A stretch of 64,000 nt of DNA from Nostoc sp. ATCC 53789. Its GTDB lineage: Bacteria > Cyanobacteriota > Cyanobacteriia > Cyanobacteriales > Nostocaceae. A program made the translations under genes and the position numbers. Shown here in pieces: positions 26,510 to 38,800 of the stretch. Under the pieces are notes generated by a model. The model saw nothing but the letters and a program-made list of their open reading frames with translations. It was not told the origin of the DNA and ran no database searches. The DNA is taken from contig NZ_CP046703.1 of the NCBI RefSeq assembly GCF_009873495.1, positions 2,108,001-2,172,000 on the forward strand, read 5' to 3'. How positions within the stretch are numbered: position 1 is the stretch's first letter; every line of letters starts with the position of its first letter.

Positions 26510-27613
26510 TTAAATAATATGTTTAAAGATTACTTTTAGTAAATCTCCTTGTGTAAAAGGTTTAGTTAAATAGCCTGATGCTTTGACCATCTTAGCTTTA
26601 GCTCTATCTATAAATCCTACTTTTTCTGACACCATAATCACAGGTGTATTTTTAAAATTTGAGTGTTTACGCAGCAAAGAGCAGAGTTCATATCCGTCTA
26701 AATTAGGCATCGAAATATCCAATAAAATAATGTCGGGTTTTGTGTGAACAATCTGCATTAAAGCTTGTAAAGAATCGGTAACTCCCACAACACAAAAGGT
26801 TTGCTCATCTAAATAACTTTGAATAGTATTCAATACTGTAGGGCTGTCATCAATACAAAAGATGGTGTAAATTTTTTTGTCAACAGGAGGTTCGGTAGTT
26901 CGCTGACCCCTATGTTCATTAGTATTAATAGAGTAGACTGGTGGTCTATAGCCGTTTGTTCTAAAAGAGTTTGGTCTACTTTTGTTCTTAGGTTTTAGCT
27001 CATTGATTTTGAACAATTCTGAGGGGTGTGATTGAGAAGTTGGCGAAGTCTGACGATTGGCTGCTTCTCTAGGAGAGGCTACGCCAACGCTTTGGGGCGT
27101 TTGACATCGTTCAACCAGTAAGCGGAGATTCAGATGACAAAACTTTGGCATATCATCTAGAAAGCTTTCAGGAATAAATTCATAACTCCCCTCTTCTAAG
27201 TTCAGAAATGACTCCAGAACTTCTAGCGCCAACTGTTCTATCAGCATCGCCGCTTGAAAGGGACTGATATATTTCTGATTAACTAACCAACAAATAGCCA
27301 AATAATCTGGGTTCGGTATTGCCTGATTTTCAATCCCAGTTTCAAATATCGCCCGTAACTGTTCGTGAATTTCACGAGGGAGAGTAGAAATTTGCTGACT
27401 CAAACGTTGCAAATTTCTGTAAAGTGGCTCAAACATTTTCTCTGAGTAGCAGGCATAAATTAGTTTACCTTCATCTACATATATTGACCAAGAGCCTGAT
27501 GTGCTAAATACCTGCAAACAACCAGTAACAGACTTACCAGTGATTTTTTTCAACAAAGATAAAGGCTGGAGCTTTTGAAAAAATCTGTATCTATTAATCG
27601 GAAGTGTCTTCAT
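26510..27613 (-). CDS. PatA/PixG-like response regulator
   Basis: A 367-residue response regulator with a C-terminal receiver domain (247-367): acidic pair at CIDDSPT, phospho-acceptor D299 in LLDISMPN and Lys in YLTKPF. Residues 1-170 resemble the N-terminal PATAN region of PatA, PixG and TaxP1-type proteins, including GCLQVFSTSGSWSIYVDEGK. PatA sets heterocyst position and PixG guides phototaxis; this paralogue cannot be assigned to either. Residues 175-188 (VGVASPREAANRQT) come from a dispersed DNA repeat inserted in frame in the linker (27050-27091). The cyclase and giant kinase genes follow upstream on the same strand. Confidence 0.88.
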   Translation of the reverse strand: MKTLPINRYRFFQKLQPLSLLKKITGKSVTGCLQVFSTSGSWSIYVDEGKLIYACYSEKMFEPLYRNLQRLSQQISTLPREIHEQLRAIFETGIENQAIPNPDYLAICWLVNQKYISPFQAAMLIEQLALEVLESFLNLEEGSYEFIPESFLDDMPKFCHLNLRLLVERCQTPQSVGVASPREAANRQTSPTSQSHPSELFKINELKPKNKSRPNSFRTNGYRPPVYSINTNEHRGQRTTEPPVDKKIYTIFCIDDSPTVLNTIQSYLDEQTFCVVGVTDSLQALMQIVHTKPDIILLDISMPNLDGYELCSLLRKHSNFKNTPVIMVSEKVGFIDRAKAKMVKASGYLTKPFTQGDLLKVIFKHII

Positions 27614-28994
27614 TGGGATAGCTCTGGAATAAAATTAACATTGCAGGCGAAATTAGTGAATTACCTTTTCGGAATTCACTGCGACTTGGTTGGAAGCACT
27701 ATCAGATAAATATAGCGGTCACATTTGAGTTAGTACAGAGATTCCACACCCCCCAACTCTTAATTAACCAATCTCTGTTAAGCTAGAAAGCACGAATTAC
27801 AACTAAACCAATCCATATTATTGCCCAATAGCAAAATGGCCCGACTGGTTGCCAGGATATAGTATTTCAAAAACTAGATTGGTTTTCTGTATCTTTTGCT
27901 AATCTAGCCAATCTAACAGTAACTCAAGTGCAACAGATAGACTATTGGCTCTCGCCCATCAGTCACAAAAGTATCATTGTTATCCGTATCTAGTAGCCTA
28001 AAATTGCAGATACTTTAGTTCTCTTAGAAAAGTTTTTTTTGCCTCTCATACTTAAGTCTGGAACAATCAAAATCTCCAGTGCTGTAGACTAAAAAGCTCC
28101 TCTATCAAGGCTTTTATGGATTTAATAGCAATGTTTTGGTTGCCATAACTAAAGTTGTCAGGTACTTTTACTAGAAGTTTATTCTTAAGGGAAACTTCAT
28201 CAAGAGAAAAAGTATTATTAAAAACTAAGCATTTAAAAAGCCCAATATCTTACTTAGGTCTTGAGCTTGTAGAGCAACTCTTAGTGTTGGGACTGGGCAA
28301 AACTACCAATTGCACAACAAGAATGGGAAACCTCCGACCAAGGATGAGTTAGCTGGCAATTGTCGCCATAATGGTGTGTGGTGAGATGCACAGGCGACCA
28401 AACCAGCAGAAGGGAATCTCTTCATAAGTACTGGAAACGGGTTCTAATGTTGTTTGGGGCAAAATATTCACCCGGCACAATTTGAAGTGACAAATTCAAG
28501 AACTTACAGCGAAATTCTTGATTAGTAGTACATACCTGCAAAATAGCTATTTCCTAGCTAGATGGTAGATAACAAGTAACGTACTCACTAAAATTTAGAT
28601 TACTATAATTTTCAAAAAAAGTTAGAAGAAATATCTAAACTTTATGATAAATCAGTAAAGTAACCATGAAAACTAATTAATATTATCTTTTAGTATTTTT
28701 TTGCTCTAATATCCGGGAGGGCTGAAAATGTACAGTAAAAGATAATTTCGCTTGCTTATTTAATTACACTTAATAGATAAATGAATCATTTTATAATAGC
28801 AATTTAACCGAAGAATCTCAAGCTTTAAAAGTCACCAATATAAATATAAAATTGCCCGCGTAGGCGTAGCCATCGTAAACATTGCATTCATTAACCCATA
28901 AAGTATATGTAGCAAAAAGACGCAAAGAATTTCTTTGCGTCTTTGGTGTGAGATTTATAAGTAAATATTCTCACCGTTATAATTCTCCATCTAC
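27614..28994. other. 1.38-kb gap without an assignable gene
   Basis: The longest gene-free stretch. Most of it is AT-rich and stop-filled. A 65-codon plus-strand frame (28155-28352) has no recognisable family. The segment about 28250-28500 is less AT-rich than its surroundings and has short protein-like pieces in more than one frame (ending GNLRPRMS in one, QLHNKNGKPPTKDELAGN in another). It may be the decayed end of a mobile-element gene or a structured RNA; I cannot decide. Confidence 0.4.
28916..28944 (-). terminator. Rho-independent terminator
   Basis: A perfect 14-bp stem, AAAGACGCAAAGAA and TTCTTTGCGTCTTT, is separated by one base. On the minus strand it is followed by TTTTTGC. It lies 51 bp after the stop of the membrane-protein gene that ends at 28995. 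Confidence 0.75.
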
Positions 28995-29486
28995 TTAAAC
29001 TTGCTCCCGCCAGCACCAGCTTAAAAGTGTGCCACCAGCCACCAACTTAACTACTTCCAGTACCCAATAACTACCGTGTAATAAATTCATGGTCGATGGA
29101 ATAGCTGCTGCTGCTTCAAATAGGTTTAGCTGAACTCCTATGGCGCACATTTGCGGAGTTAAGAAATAAGTGTCAAGCACAGCTATAGTTAGCAGCAGTC
29201 CAGATAAAATAATACTGCCAATGCGCCAGTGATATTGGGTTTTACCCAAAGCTAATGCCCCTGTCAGTACTACAGCAGCAGACAATAATTCCATCCGATT
29301 GAAGTTCCAAAAAATCGTATAGCCTGCTGTTGTAAAACCAGCTTGGCTCATCATGCCAGAAAGATAAAGGCTAGGCATAATTACCCAGTCTAAAACTAAA
29401 CTAGCACTGAGCCAAAAGCCCAAAGTCAATATTATAGCGGTTTGCCAAATTGGTCGTTTGAATTCAAGGCTAGAAATAGCAGTCAT
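28995..29486 (-). CDS. Four-helix integral membrane protein, conserved in cyanobacteria
   Basis: A 163-residue protein with four hydrophobic helices at about 15-35, 62-82, 89-107 and 134-154. The first (TAIILTLGFWLSASLVLDWV) and the MMSQAGFTTAGYTIFWNFNRME segment recall small DUF4149-like membrane proteins, but I am not sure of the family. No catalytic motif is seen. The frame opens at 29552; the ATG at 29486 gives a usual N-terminus and a first helix starting at about 15. A strong terminator follows. Confidence 0.7.
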   Translation of the reverse strand: MTAISSLEFKRPIWQTAIILTLGFWLSASLVLDWVIMPSLYLSGMMSQAGFTTAGYTIFWNFNRMELLSAAVVLTGALALGKTQYHWRIGSIILSGLLLTIAVLDTYFLTPQMCAIGVQLNLFEAAAAIPSTMNLLHGSYWVLEVVKLVAGGTLLSWCWREQV

Positions 29487-29699
29487 AAAATAATTGCGTG
29501 TGTTGTATTTCTTAGTTTCTAACTTCACCAGCAGTTTGACAAGAAATATCAACTAACCTTTACAAAGTGACTTATCTTAATTGATTCTTAATCCAACCCC
29601 AAGATTTTTTAAACTTAATTTAGAAATATTAAGATATTTTAAAAAATAATTTAAATAGATTTTGCTTCTTAATAAATACCCAATTTGTCTTAAGTTTCC

Positions 29700-29865
29700 A
29701 GCGTTGACATCCTCACCGCCGTGTTCGCCCTTGGCGTTCCCGTTCGCGCAGCGTCTCCGTCAGGAGAAGGGTACGCACTCTTAAGAAGGAGTAATGAGTA
29801 ATAAGTAACAAGTAATGAGTAAATACCCATTTTTCATCCACTTATTACTCATTACTCATTACTTT
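29700..29865. repeat. Repeat cluster downstream of the cyclase gene
   Basis: First comes a dispersed GC-rich tract (GTTCGCGCAGCGTCTCCGTC at about 29742). Then four heptamers TAATGAG, TAATAAG, TAACAAG and TAATGAG (about 29792-29819) meet their complement ATTACTCATTACTCATTAC at about 29845-29863, giving a long hairpin. The whole 498-bp gap 29487-29984 has no gene. Confidence 0.65.
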
Positions 29866-29984
29866 AAAGCCGTGCTGGATGGTTACTGAGCGTAGCCAAA
29901 GTAAACACGGGGTTTTAAACCCATTTTTCTGATAAGCCGGAAACGAGAAAGATGATAATTAGTGGTTAGATTTAGCAAAGTCAC

Positions 29985-32570
29985 TTATTTCTCTTGAAAT
30001 GTCCAGACACCTTCATCCCAATCTGACTCTGTTGGAGGTGATTGTAACCAATGTTGACAACGTAAAAGATGCAACATAGCAGCTTTGTCCTGGTTATCTG
30101 CTGCTAAAACTAGGGCAAATTCAGCCCTAGCACGGTTAAAATCGCGTTTGAGATAATACTCGCGTCCTTTGTGATAATGCTCAATCACTTGCAATTTTTC
30201 GCTTTCAATCGGGTTGGAACGTAAACCCAGTAATTCATATATAGCTACTGGCTCATTTCTGCCTTTGACACGAATGTAATCTAGTTCCCTAGCCCAAATA
30301 TTATCTTGGCAGGGTTTAAAAGTGTTATGGCTAATAATAATGTCGCAACCATATTGTTTGCTGACGCTTTCTAATCGAGAGCCAAGATTAACACCATCAC
30401 CAATGGCGGTAAATTCCATCCGTTTACTAGAGCCAATATTCCCACTAATTACGGTATCTGAGTTGATACCAATGCCGATTTTAATTCTGGGCTTATCATC
30501 TACATAGCGACGTTGATTAAATTCGTGCAGGCGAACGCGCATTTCTAAGGATGTTTGCACTGCCATCCAAGCGTGTTCTTCTAATGCCAGAGGAGAACCA
30601 AACACAGCCATAATCGCATCGCCGATGTATTTGTCAAGCGTGCCTTTATGTTTAAAGACTGCCTCCACCATTGATTCAAAATATTCATTGAGCATACTTA
30701 CCACTTCTTCTGCTTCCAAGTTTTCCGTTAAAGTGGTGTAGCCGCGAATATCAGAAAATAAAATCGAAACTTCTTTGCGATCGCCTCCAAGTTTAGCATC
30801 ATCTAATTTCAGCAGTTCTTCTGCTAATTCCTGGGTCATGTAGCGGTACATAGTACTTTTGAGCCGCTTCTCATCACTGATATCTTCCATCACCACCAGC
30901 GCTCCCCGGACTTGCTCGTTGTCGCTGGCATCGGCAATTGTGTTAATGGATAAATTAATACTGTGCTGCTCTGTACCAGTTGTTAGGAGTGTGCGATCGG
31001 GGTAATACTGCTGGCGGCCTTTTAAGTCAACTGCATGTAAAGCATCTTGATACCACTTACTGAAGTCGCCTTCTTTGATACCAATGACATCATTAACTAA
31101 TTTACCTTCTAAACGTTCATCTACTCCCAGTCCTAGCAAACGTTGAGCGCTTTCATTCGCGGCGATAATTAAGCCAGTTTTATCAGTGGAAACCACTCCA
31201 TTGGAAAGACTACGCAGAATATCTCGTTGCATTTGTTCTTGTTGCTTGACTGTGGCAAACAACTGGGCATTTTGCAGCGCTACTCCGGCTTGAATATTAA
31301 AAGCTTCCATAAATTCTTCATCGTTGCGGTCAAAGCTAGCTTGGAAGCAGTCGGGAGCTTTGGGCCAATCAGCTGGATTATAAGCGGGAAAATCACCAGT
31401 TTTCTTTTTATTTACGAGTTGGGTAACGCCAATCAGTTGTTGATCGGCGTTAAATACTGGCATACAAAGTAAGCTACAAGTGCGATAGCCATTTTGCTGA
31501 TCGAGTTGTTTGGCTGTATCAGAATCAGGATCGTCGTACAAATCAAAGGCAATATTCAGTTTCTTGCCAGAAGCCGCTACTATACCCGCAAAGCCTTTAC
31601 CTACAGGGACTCGTAATTCTTTAGTTGAACCATCATCCTGAGTGATTTTCGTCCATAATTGATGACGTTCGTGGTCTATTAACCATAGTGTACTGCGATC
31701 GGCATTCATCAGTTCCTTGGCTTCATCCATCACCCGCTTCAGGGTGTCTTCTAAGTCGAGACTGCTTTGAGAGAGAGACTTGATGGCCTTCATTAGCGCC
31801 GCCACTGCTCTTTGTTTTTGGGTGGCGACATAAAAAGAGCGCGAGGATTCTAAAATTAGGCGAATTGAAGGGGCAAATTCTTGAAATAATTGTTCGTCAG
31901 CAGAGAGAAAACCTTTGGTATCAACGCGCTCTGCAAGGGGAGCGGCGTGATTATTGCCAGATTTTAATTTATTCAGTAATTGTACTACTGCAACTAACTG
32001 CCCATGTTCATTTAACAGTGGCAAAGCCAACATGGTGTAGGTGCGGTAGCCAGTTCTTTTTTCTTGTTCTTGGGCAAAATGCGATCGCGGATCGTTATAA
32101 AAATCAAAGGGAATATTGATAACTTGTTTGAAAGTAGCGACTTCCCCAGCAATTCCTTTATTGGCGGGGATACGAATTTCTAAAGAGCGATCGCCTTCCC
32201 CCTCAGCTAAAATCGACCAGAGTTCTTGTTTTTCTTCATCCAATAAAAATATCGTTGTCCGGTCTGCTCCCAGTAATTCCCCGGTTTTCAGGGTAATCGA
32301 ATGCAACATTTCTTGCAGAAGAGTTTCAAACCCCTGAGAATCCAGCATTGATAGGGTTTGATGGACAATCTGTAATTTTTGCTCGACATCCTGAACGACC
32401 TGCTTAAAAGTATCCTGAGTCAGGGGAGCAAGAAACGTAGAAAAATTTCCTTTCCTTGTGGCAAGAGCGCCGACAGGAGCAGAATTTGTTGGTAATTCGA
32501 GGTTTTCTTGGTTGTGAACACCAATAATCAAATCGGTGGTTTCCCCATAACTTCCTTGATACACTGACAT
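29985..32570 (-). CDS. cyaB: Adenylate cyclase, GAF-GAF-PAS-class III catalytic domain (CyaB1/CyaB2 type)
   Basis: An 861-residue class III cyclase with the architecture and length of Anabaena CyaB1/CyaB2. GAF-A is at about 80-245 and GAF-B at about 265-440, each with the NKFDE-type elements of cyclic-nucleotide-binding GAF domains (LNK ... ADEQLF; VNKK ... NDEEF). The PAS domain lies at about 450-560. The catalytic domain, about 595-775, has SILFSDIRGYTTL and KYIGDAIMAVFG with both metal Asp residues and the substrate Lys, then AIGDGVNLGSRLE. The C-terminal 80 residues look TPR-like. GAF-bound cAMP stimulates the known homologues. The giant kinase gene lies 327 bp upstream on the same strand. 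Confidence 0.95.
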   Translation of the reverse strand: MSVYQGSYGETTDLIIGVHNQENLELPTNSAPVGALATRKGNFSTFLAPLTQDTFKQVVQDVEQKLQIVHQTLSMLDSQGFETLLQEMLHSITLKTGELLGADRTTIFLLDEEKQELWSILAEGEGDRSLEIRIPANKGIAGEVATFKQVINIPFDFYNDPRSHFAQEQEKRTGYRTYTMLALPLLNEHGQLVAVVQLLNKLKSGNNHAAPLAERVDTKGFLSADEQLFQEFAPSIRLILESSRSFYVATQKQRAVAALMKAIKSLSQSSLDLEDTLKRVMDEAKELMNADRSTLWLIDHERHQLWTKITQDDGSTKELRVPVGKGFAGIVAASGKKLNIAFDLYDDPDSDTAKQLDQQNGYRTCSLLCMPVFNADQQLIGVTQLVNKKKTGDFPAYNPADWPKAPDCFQASFDRNDEEFMEAFNIQAGVALQNAQLFATVKQQEQMQRDILRSLSNGVVSTDKTGLIIAANESAQRLLGLGVDERLEGKLVNDVIGIKEGDFSKWYQDALHAVDLKGRQQYYPDRTLLTTGTEQHSINLSINTIADASDNEQVRGALVVMEDISDEKRLKSTMYRYMTQELAEELLKLDDAKLGGDRKEVSILFSDIRGYTTLTENLEAEEVVSMLNEYFESMVEAVFKHKGTLDKYIGDAIMAVFGSPLALEEHAWMAVQTSLEMRVRLHEFNQRRYVDDKPRIKIGIGINSDTVISGNIGSSKRMEFTAIGDGVNLGSRLESVSKQYGCDIIISHNTFKPCQDNIWARELDYIRVKGRNEPVAIYELLGLRSNPIESEKLQVIEHYHKGREYYLKRDFNRARAEFALVLAADNQDKAAMLHLLRCQHWLQSPPTESDWDEGVWTFQEK

Positions 32571-32897
32571 AACTGATATTTTATATAGCAGGATGAGATT
32601 TTAAATTTAAGAATGCGATGAAATTTATGTAAGTTGTGCTAAAAGCAACAATAGCCTTGATATTATCCATAGTTTAATCGCTTGTTTAGCTAGCGTCATC
32701 CTGTGAATAAGGGTGGAAGTTGATTACTAACAACCATATTTTGACCAGAACCCCTTCCTACTGACGCATACAGATGATGAATAGAGGGTCAGACCCCTGA
32801 TTTAAACGATAAAACAATATTATCTGCATCCCATAGTGAGCAGATCCAGACCTATTTTTGAGATGCTACGCGAACAAAGTAGGGCTAGAGCGGCTGG
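32571..32897. other. 327-bp gap kinase-cyclase, no gene seen
   Basis: No open frame or palindrome of note. A fragment of a dispersed sequence (GATGCTACGCGAACAAAGTA, about 32861) precedes the end of the kinase gene. A cyclase promoter may lie here. Confidence 0.45.
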
Positions 32898-35800
32898 CTA
32901 CAAACTTTTAATTAATGACCTGATCGCCTTTACCAATTCTTCTGGATCTACAGGTTTGGAAATATGCTGTTGAAATCCAGCAGCGATCGCTTGCTGATAA
33001 TCCATCTCTCCAGCATAGGCAGTTAAAGCGATCGCGGGAATTGTCCCACCTTTCTCTGGTTTTAGACTCCTGATCTGTCGCATCAGCATATAACCATCCA
33101 TCTCTGGCATCCCAATATCGCTAATAATCAAATTTGGCTGAGACTGACTCAGTGCAGTTAAAGCTGCAATGGCTGAGGCTACAGCTGTCACCGTTGCACC
33201 ATATTGTTCCAGCATGAAAGGTAAAAACTCTCGCATATCTGCATCATCATCGACCACAAGGATCTTTAAGCCAGATAAAGGTAAGGATTGATCTGGCAGA
33301 AGTGAGGAATTATTTTTTGCATCTTTGATTCCTTTACTTTCATCCTGTAAACATGGAAGTCGGACGGTGAAAGTTGCTCCTTTTTCTTCACCCAGGCTTT
33401 CTACTTGCACAGTTCCCCCGTGAAGTTCTACAAGATGCCGGACGATCGCTAATCCTAAACCTAAACCGCCAAATTTTCGAGTTGTGGCCCCATCTGCTTG
33501 ACGGAAATAATCAAAGACATAAGGTAAGAACTCAGGTGCAATCCCTTTCCCTGTGTCAGTTACGCAGATTTGTACCTGTGAGCCAACCTGCCCTAATTTA
33601 ATTTTTACCTGTCCTCCACTAGGAGTAAACTTAATGGCATTGGAAAGAATATTCCAAATGACTTGTTGCAATCGATTGCCATCACCTAAAACTTGCCCGA
33701 CACCAGATTCAAGAATTGTCTGAATCTCGATGGATTTAGCCTGTGCTGATAAACGTACTGTCTCGATCGCAGCTTCAATGACTGATACCAAATTAATGGG
33801 GCCGAAGTTGAGGTTAAGTTTACCCTGAAGGATGCGGGAAACATCAAGCAAATCTTCAATTAATTGGGTTTGTAACTTGGCATTGCGCTCAATGGTTTCG
33901 AGGGCGCGATCGCTTGTTGCTTGGTCAAGTTTGCGACTCCGCATCAGCTTTGTCCAACCCAGAATGGGGTTAAGCGGGGTTCTCAGTTCATGAGAGAGGA
34001 CGGCTAAAAATTCATCTTTGATGCGGTTTGCTGATTCTGCGGCGTTTCGCGCCGTTCGTTCGGCTTCGTAAAGGTGGGCGCGAGCGATCGCTTGGGCGCA
34101 TTGTTGAGCAACAGCCAAGATAAACGCTTGATCTTCTTCACTAAGTTCTTGAAGTTGAATAAATCCTAAAGTGATTCCTCCAACTGCCGAACCCTCTACC
34201 ATCAATGGAATAGAAATCCAGGCATCAATGTCATATTGGGCGTAAGCTTCAGCTAGATGAGGGTAACGAGCTATTCTGTTTTGTCTCGATTCAGCCCAAG
34301 CAGGTTGTCCAGTCCGCACAGCTTCGGCTAAAGGTGAAGGTGAATCAATAGGAAAATGCCGCCAAGCGTCCACTAAATCTTGGTTATAGCCAACCGCCCG
34401 CACAATTTCTAGTTCAGTCTTGTTTTCATTCAGCAAGGCGACGAGGGCAGAATTGGCTTTCAAGGCAGCCATACTTTGCTCTACAATGACTTCAGAGACT
34501 TGGGCTGGTGTCAGCGATTCTGAAAGTGCAGCTGTGATGGATTGGAGACGGGCAATGCGCTCTAGTGCTTGCTCTGCGGTTTTTTGTGCTTGCTGTGCTT
34601 CTTGGTAAAGGCGGGCATTATCGATAGCGATCGCCGCTCGATGGGCAATATCTTCAGCTAGTGACAAGTCAGCCGTACTGTAACGACGTTCTGATTCTGC
34701 TGTAAAAAAGGAAATTGCACCAAAAATTCTTTCACGTGCCGTCAAGGGTAACATTATACAGGACTTTAAACCGATTTCACGTATAATCCTTAGATGTTCT
34801 GCATCTTGGATGCCTTTTGCTAATAGTGCATCTGAGATTTCAGTTACCATTTCAGGAATTCCTGTACGCAGTACTTTCGGCACGCCTCCCGGTTCATCCA
34901 ACTTTCTCGGATAATGCTGATGAAGTTGCCAACCGAGTTTAACTTTCTCTGGATCTCGGTGAGCAACTGCTACCCGATTAATTGATTGGTTGTCTTGTAG
35001 CAGATCAATGCTGCACCAATCGGCGAAATAAGGCACAACCAGGTTGGCTACACTTGCTAGCGTGCTTTCGTAATTGAGGGAAGAAGCCAGGGTTGCACTG
35101 ACTTGAGCCAAAAATGCCGCTCGTTGCTGTTCGGCTTCTGCTTCTAAACGGGCGGTTTGCTCTTGAATCAGTTGGATACGTTCGGCTTCAGCTTGTTTGC
35201 TATCTGTGATATCAAGCACAACACCACTCATGTGTGTGGCTTTACCTGCTTCGTTGAAAAAGGCTTTTCCCCGGCAGGCTAGGTAGCGGATACTGCCATC
35301 ATCCCAAATAATTCGATATTCTAAATTATGCTCTACGCCCTCATTAATTGCTCGACTCAACGATTGAGCCAGCAATGGGCTATCATCTGGATGCAGACGA
35401 GCTAAAATTGCTTTAGAAGTTGGAAGAAAAGTTTCAGGTGTTAACCCAAATAGTTGATAAATCTGTTCATCCCAGTCAAACAAATCATTGGCGATGTCCC
35501 AACACCAAACACCAATTTTGCCGGATTTCAATGCCAGGTTAAGCTGTTCTTGGCTTTTTTCTAGACCTTGATAAAGACGAGCATTTTCTAGAGAAATAGC
35601 AATTTGAACTGTCAAAATATCCAGTACGGAAAGTTTTTCCTGTGTAAAGGCGCTGGGGATAAGATTGTTTTCTAAATATAAAATTCCAAGTAATTTTGAC
35701 TGACGCGCGATCGGTAAACAAAGTACTGATTTGGGTTGTTTTTGGATTACATACTCATCTCCAGAAAACATATTTTGCTCAGTAGCATTTTGCAAAATCA

Positions 35801-38800
35801 CTGTTTCTTGAGTTCGCTGAACATAATTCAGCATTGATTGCGGAATAACTTGTGAAATTTCGCCATCAAATACGGGTCGAGAAACATTGAGTTTTTCAGC
35901 CTGGGAATTAACCTTAGCTTCTACTTCTATTACCATATTTTGCTCATTTCCAAGCAACAAATAACCGATTTCGGCCCCTGCTTGCTCGATGACAATCTGC
36001 ATTAATGTCTTCAACAACCGCGAAAAAACAATTTCACTAGATATGCTTTGAGAGGCTTTAACTACTGATAAAAAGTCTAAATGCTCGCCTGTGGTAATAA
36101 ATGTTCCGTTAGAAGTAAGTTGTTGTTGTGGCAATAACTGAGGATAGGATTCTTCGAGGTGCTTAACTTTAGCAGATGCCTCCCAGCGCACATAAGCATT
36201 TTTCGCTTCTTGCAAGTAGGTTTTGGCAATTAAATCAAACTCTCGCTCCAAGTAAAACTTAGCGCCTAGCTCATTAGCCAGAGCTTCATATTGCACAAAT
36301 CCCTGATCACGGGCTGAAGCAATTGATTGCTCATACAAGCGCATTGCTTCCAAGTCTCTACCTTGAATTCGAGCTATTTCAGCAGCTACTAATTGAGACT
36401 TGTGTAAGAAGTTTTCAGGGCAGTGGTAAGCCCAGTATTGCAATTGTTGCTGATGGGATTCTATAGTTAGCAAAAACTGTTCTTGCTCTAGAAAAGATAC
36501 GGTGGGATAAAGAGCCGTTAAAGTCAGTGAGTAATATAAAATATAATCTGTTTCAATGGGTAATGCCAGTCTTGCAACTGGAAATTTAGATAATTTTAAT
36601 GTACAATTTAGTGCATCTGCATACTGCCTATAAGTAAAAAAGATAATTAATTTAATAATGTAATAAAAAATAATTCCACTGACAAAACCTGCATCTGTAA
36701 TAATAGATAAAGCGCAGGATTCATCAAATTCATCATTACTTAGAGTCAAAGTTTGGTGAGTGAGTCCGCGTAGATTCATCAGCAACATTTGCTGTAGTCT
36801 GATTGTCTGATAGACAGCCTCATGTTTAGACTGGCGGGCGAATGCAGTATATTTTTCTAGCGATTTGTATGTTTCTGCAAGTGGAAAACCTAACTGGATA
36901 ATTTGCCACGATCCTTGATAACCATTGTAGTTTGCCATCGTCACATCACCAGCGTCCACACAACCGATAAATCCCTGCTCTAAAAATGGAATATCGGTAG
37001 CAATGTGATTACACCAAACGTTGATATGACTTCCATGAATGTGTAGAACAACTCCTCTAAGTTTCAAGTCGTGAAACTTTTCATTCAATTGAATTGTCAT
37101 CTTAGAAAATGCGTAGCCTGTAGGAATATCATGGAAGATAGAAACCAATAACATGGCGTACATACTGTAAGCAAAACAGGAATCTTCCGTATTCCCAAAC
37201 TTGAGGGAATAGTTAACTGCTTTAAGTACGACTAAAGGAAAGAGATGAGGTCTACCAAGATAAGTAGGTGGGCCCAAAGTCGTCAACAAACTAATTACTG
37301 TTTTAATATTGAGGTCTTCGATTACTAAAGCATTAATTAAATCAGAGACTTGTCTGTTATCTATATTAGTTGATATCTGGTTTCTTTCAATTGCGATCGC
37401 AGCTTGCACTTCCTCATTTGAATCAGGGAATGTCACCTCAAAAAGTTTTAAAGCTTCTAATCCCAATGTCAGCGCCTTTTCATATCTACCCGCAACTTGA
37501 TAGAGTCTGATTTGCAGTATGTAAATATTAGATTTGTCTACATGAGATTCTGCTTTGAGCAATAATAACTCAAATAATTGTTCCGCTTGTTCTAAATTTC
37601 CGGTTAAAAATTCACACTCAGCTAGTTCTCTAAATAAAGTAAATGTTTGTTCATATTGTTCTATCCAGGCATTATCAGCTAAAAGATTCATGGCAACGCT
37701 AAAAAGTCTTTTAGCAGGAGTGTAAGCTGTAGATGCTTTTGCTTTCTTAGCAGCGATTAAATTCAATCTTGCCAATTCATCTTTTTCTGTCTGTTCAATA
37801 ATCAGATTAACCGCGAGATTCAGTTGATTGACTAAATCAAAAATTTGCTCGTTTACTTGTTCCTGATTAAAGTTTTTCAGCAAAAGTCGCCCAATCTTCA
37901 GATGAACTACCGACTTTGATTCATCAGCAATTAAGGCGTATGCAGCTTGTTGAACTCGGTCATGATAGAAACGATAGTTTTGATCGACAGTTTCATCTGA
38001 CTCTATGGGGATAATTAATCCTCTTAAAATTGCTTCAACAAGGGCATTTGCTGTTTCTTGAATAGATTGTTCACCAACGATCGCTAAAACTTCTAGATCA
38101 AAGCGATTACCAATACAGGAGGCTAATTTAAGCACTTCTTGAGTTGCGGCTGGTAGCTTTTGCATCCGCCCAATCATCAAGCTGACAATATTATCTGTAA
38201 TACCTTGGGCTTCAATCTGAGCTAGATCCCATTGCCAAATCCGATATTGGGGGTCAAAAATCAGCAGATTTTCTTGATGCAGTGTTTTCAGAAATTCATT
38301 GACAAAGAAAGGATTACCATCAGTTTTTTGGATAATCAATTGAGTAAGAGGTTCTACTCGTTCTGCTGAACTATGCAATGTATCAGCAATCAATTGATTT
38401 ACATAAACAAGATTTAAGGGAGTAAGAATAATTTCAGTTTTTCTTACTCCCTGCTGGCAAATCTTCTCCATCATTAAACTAAAGGGATGCACAACATCTA
38501 CTTCATTATCTCGATAGGCTAAAATAAAGCAGAGATAATGGATACTAGACGCAGTAATGACGGTTTGAATTAAATTTAAAGTAGCACTGTCTGCCCACTG
38601 CATATCATCTAAAAAAACAGTGAGTGGATGCTCCCTTTGCGAAAACACGCTGATAAAATTCTGAAACACTAAATTAAATCGATTTTGAGATTCAGCAGGT
38701 CCCAACTCTGGTATAAGTGGCTGTTCGCCAACGATTAATTCAACTTCTGGAATTACATCAGTGATTAATCTACCATTGTTCCCTAATGCTGCTTGTATTC

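Noticed and set aside
28155..28352. 65-codon frame as a gene
   Set aside because: No family, no ribosome site, surrounded by stop-filled DNA. Described under the gap instead.
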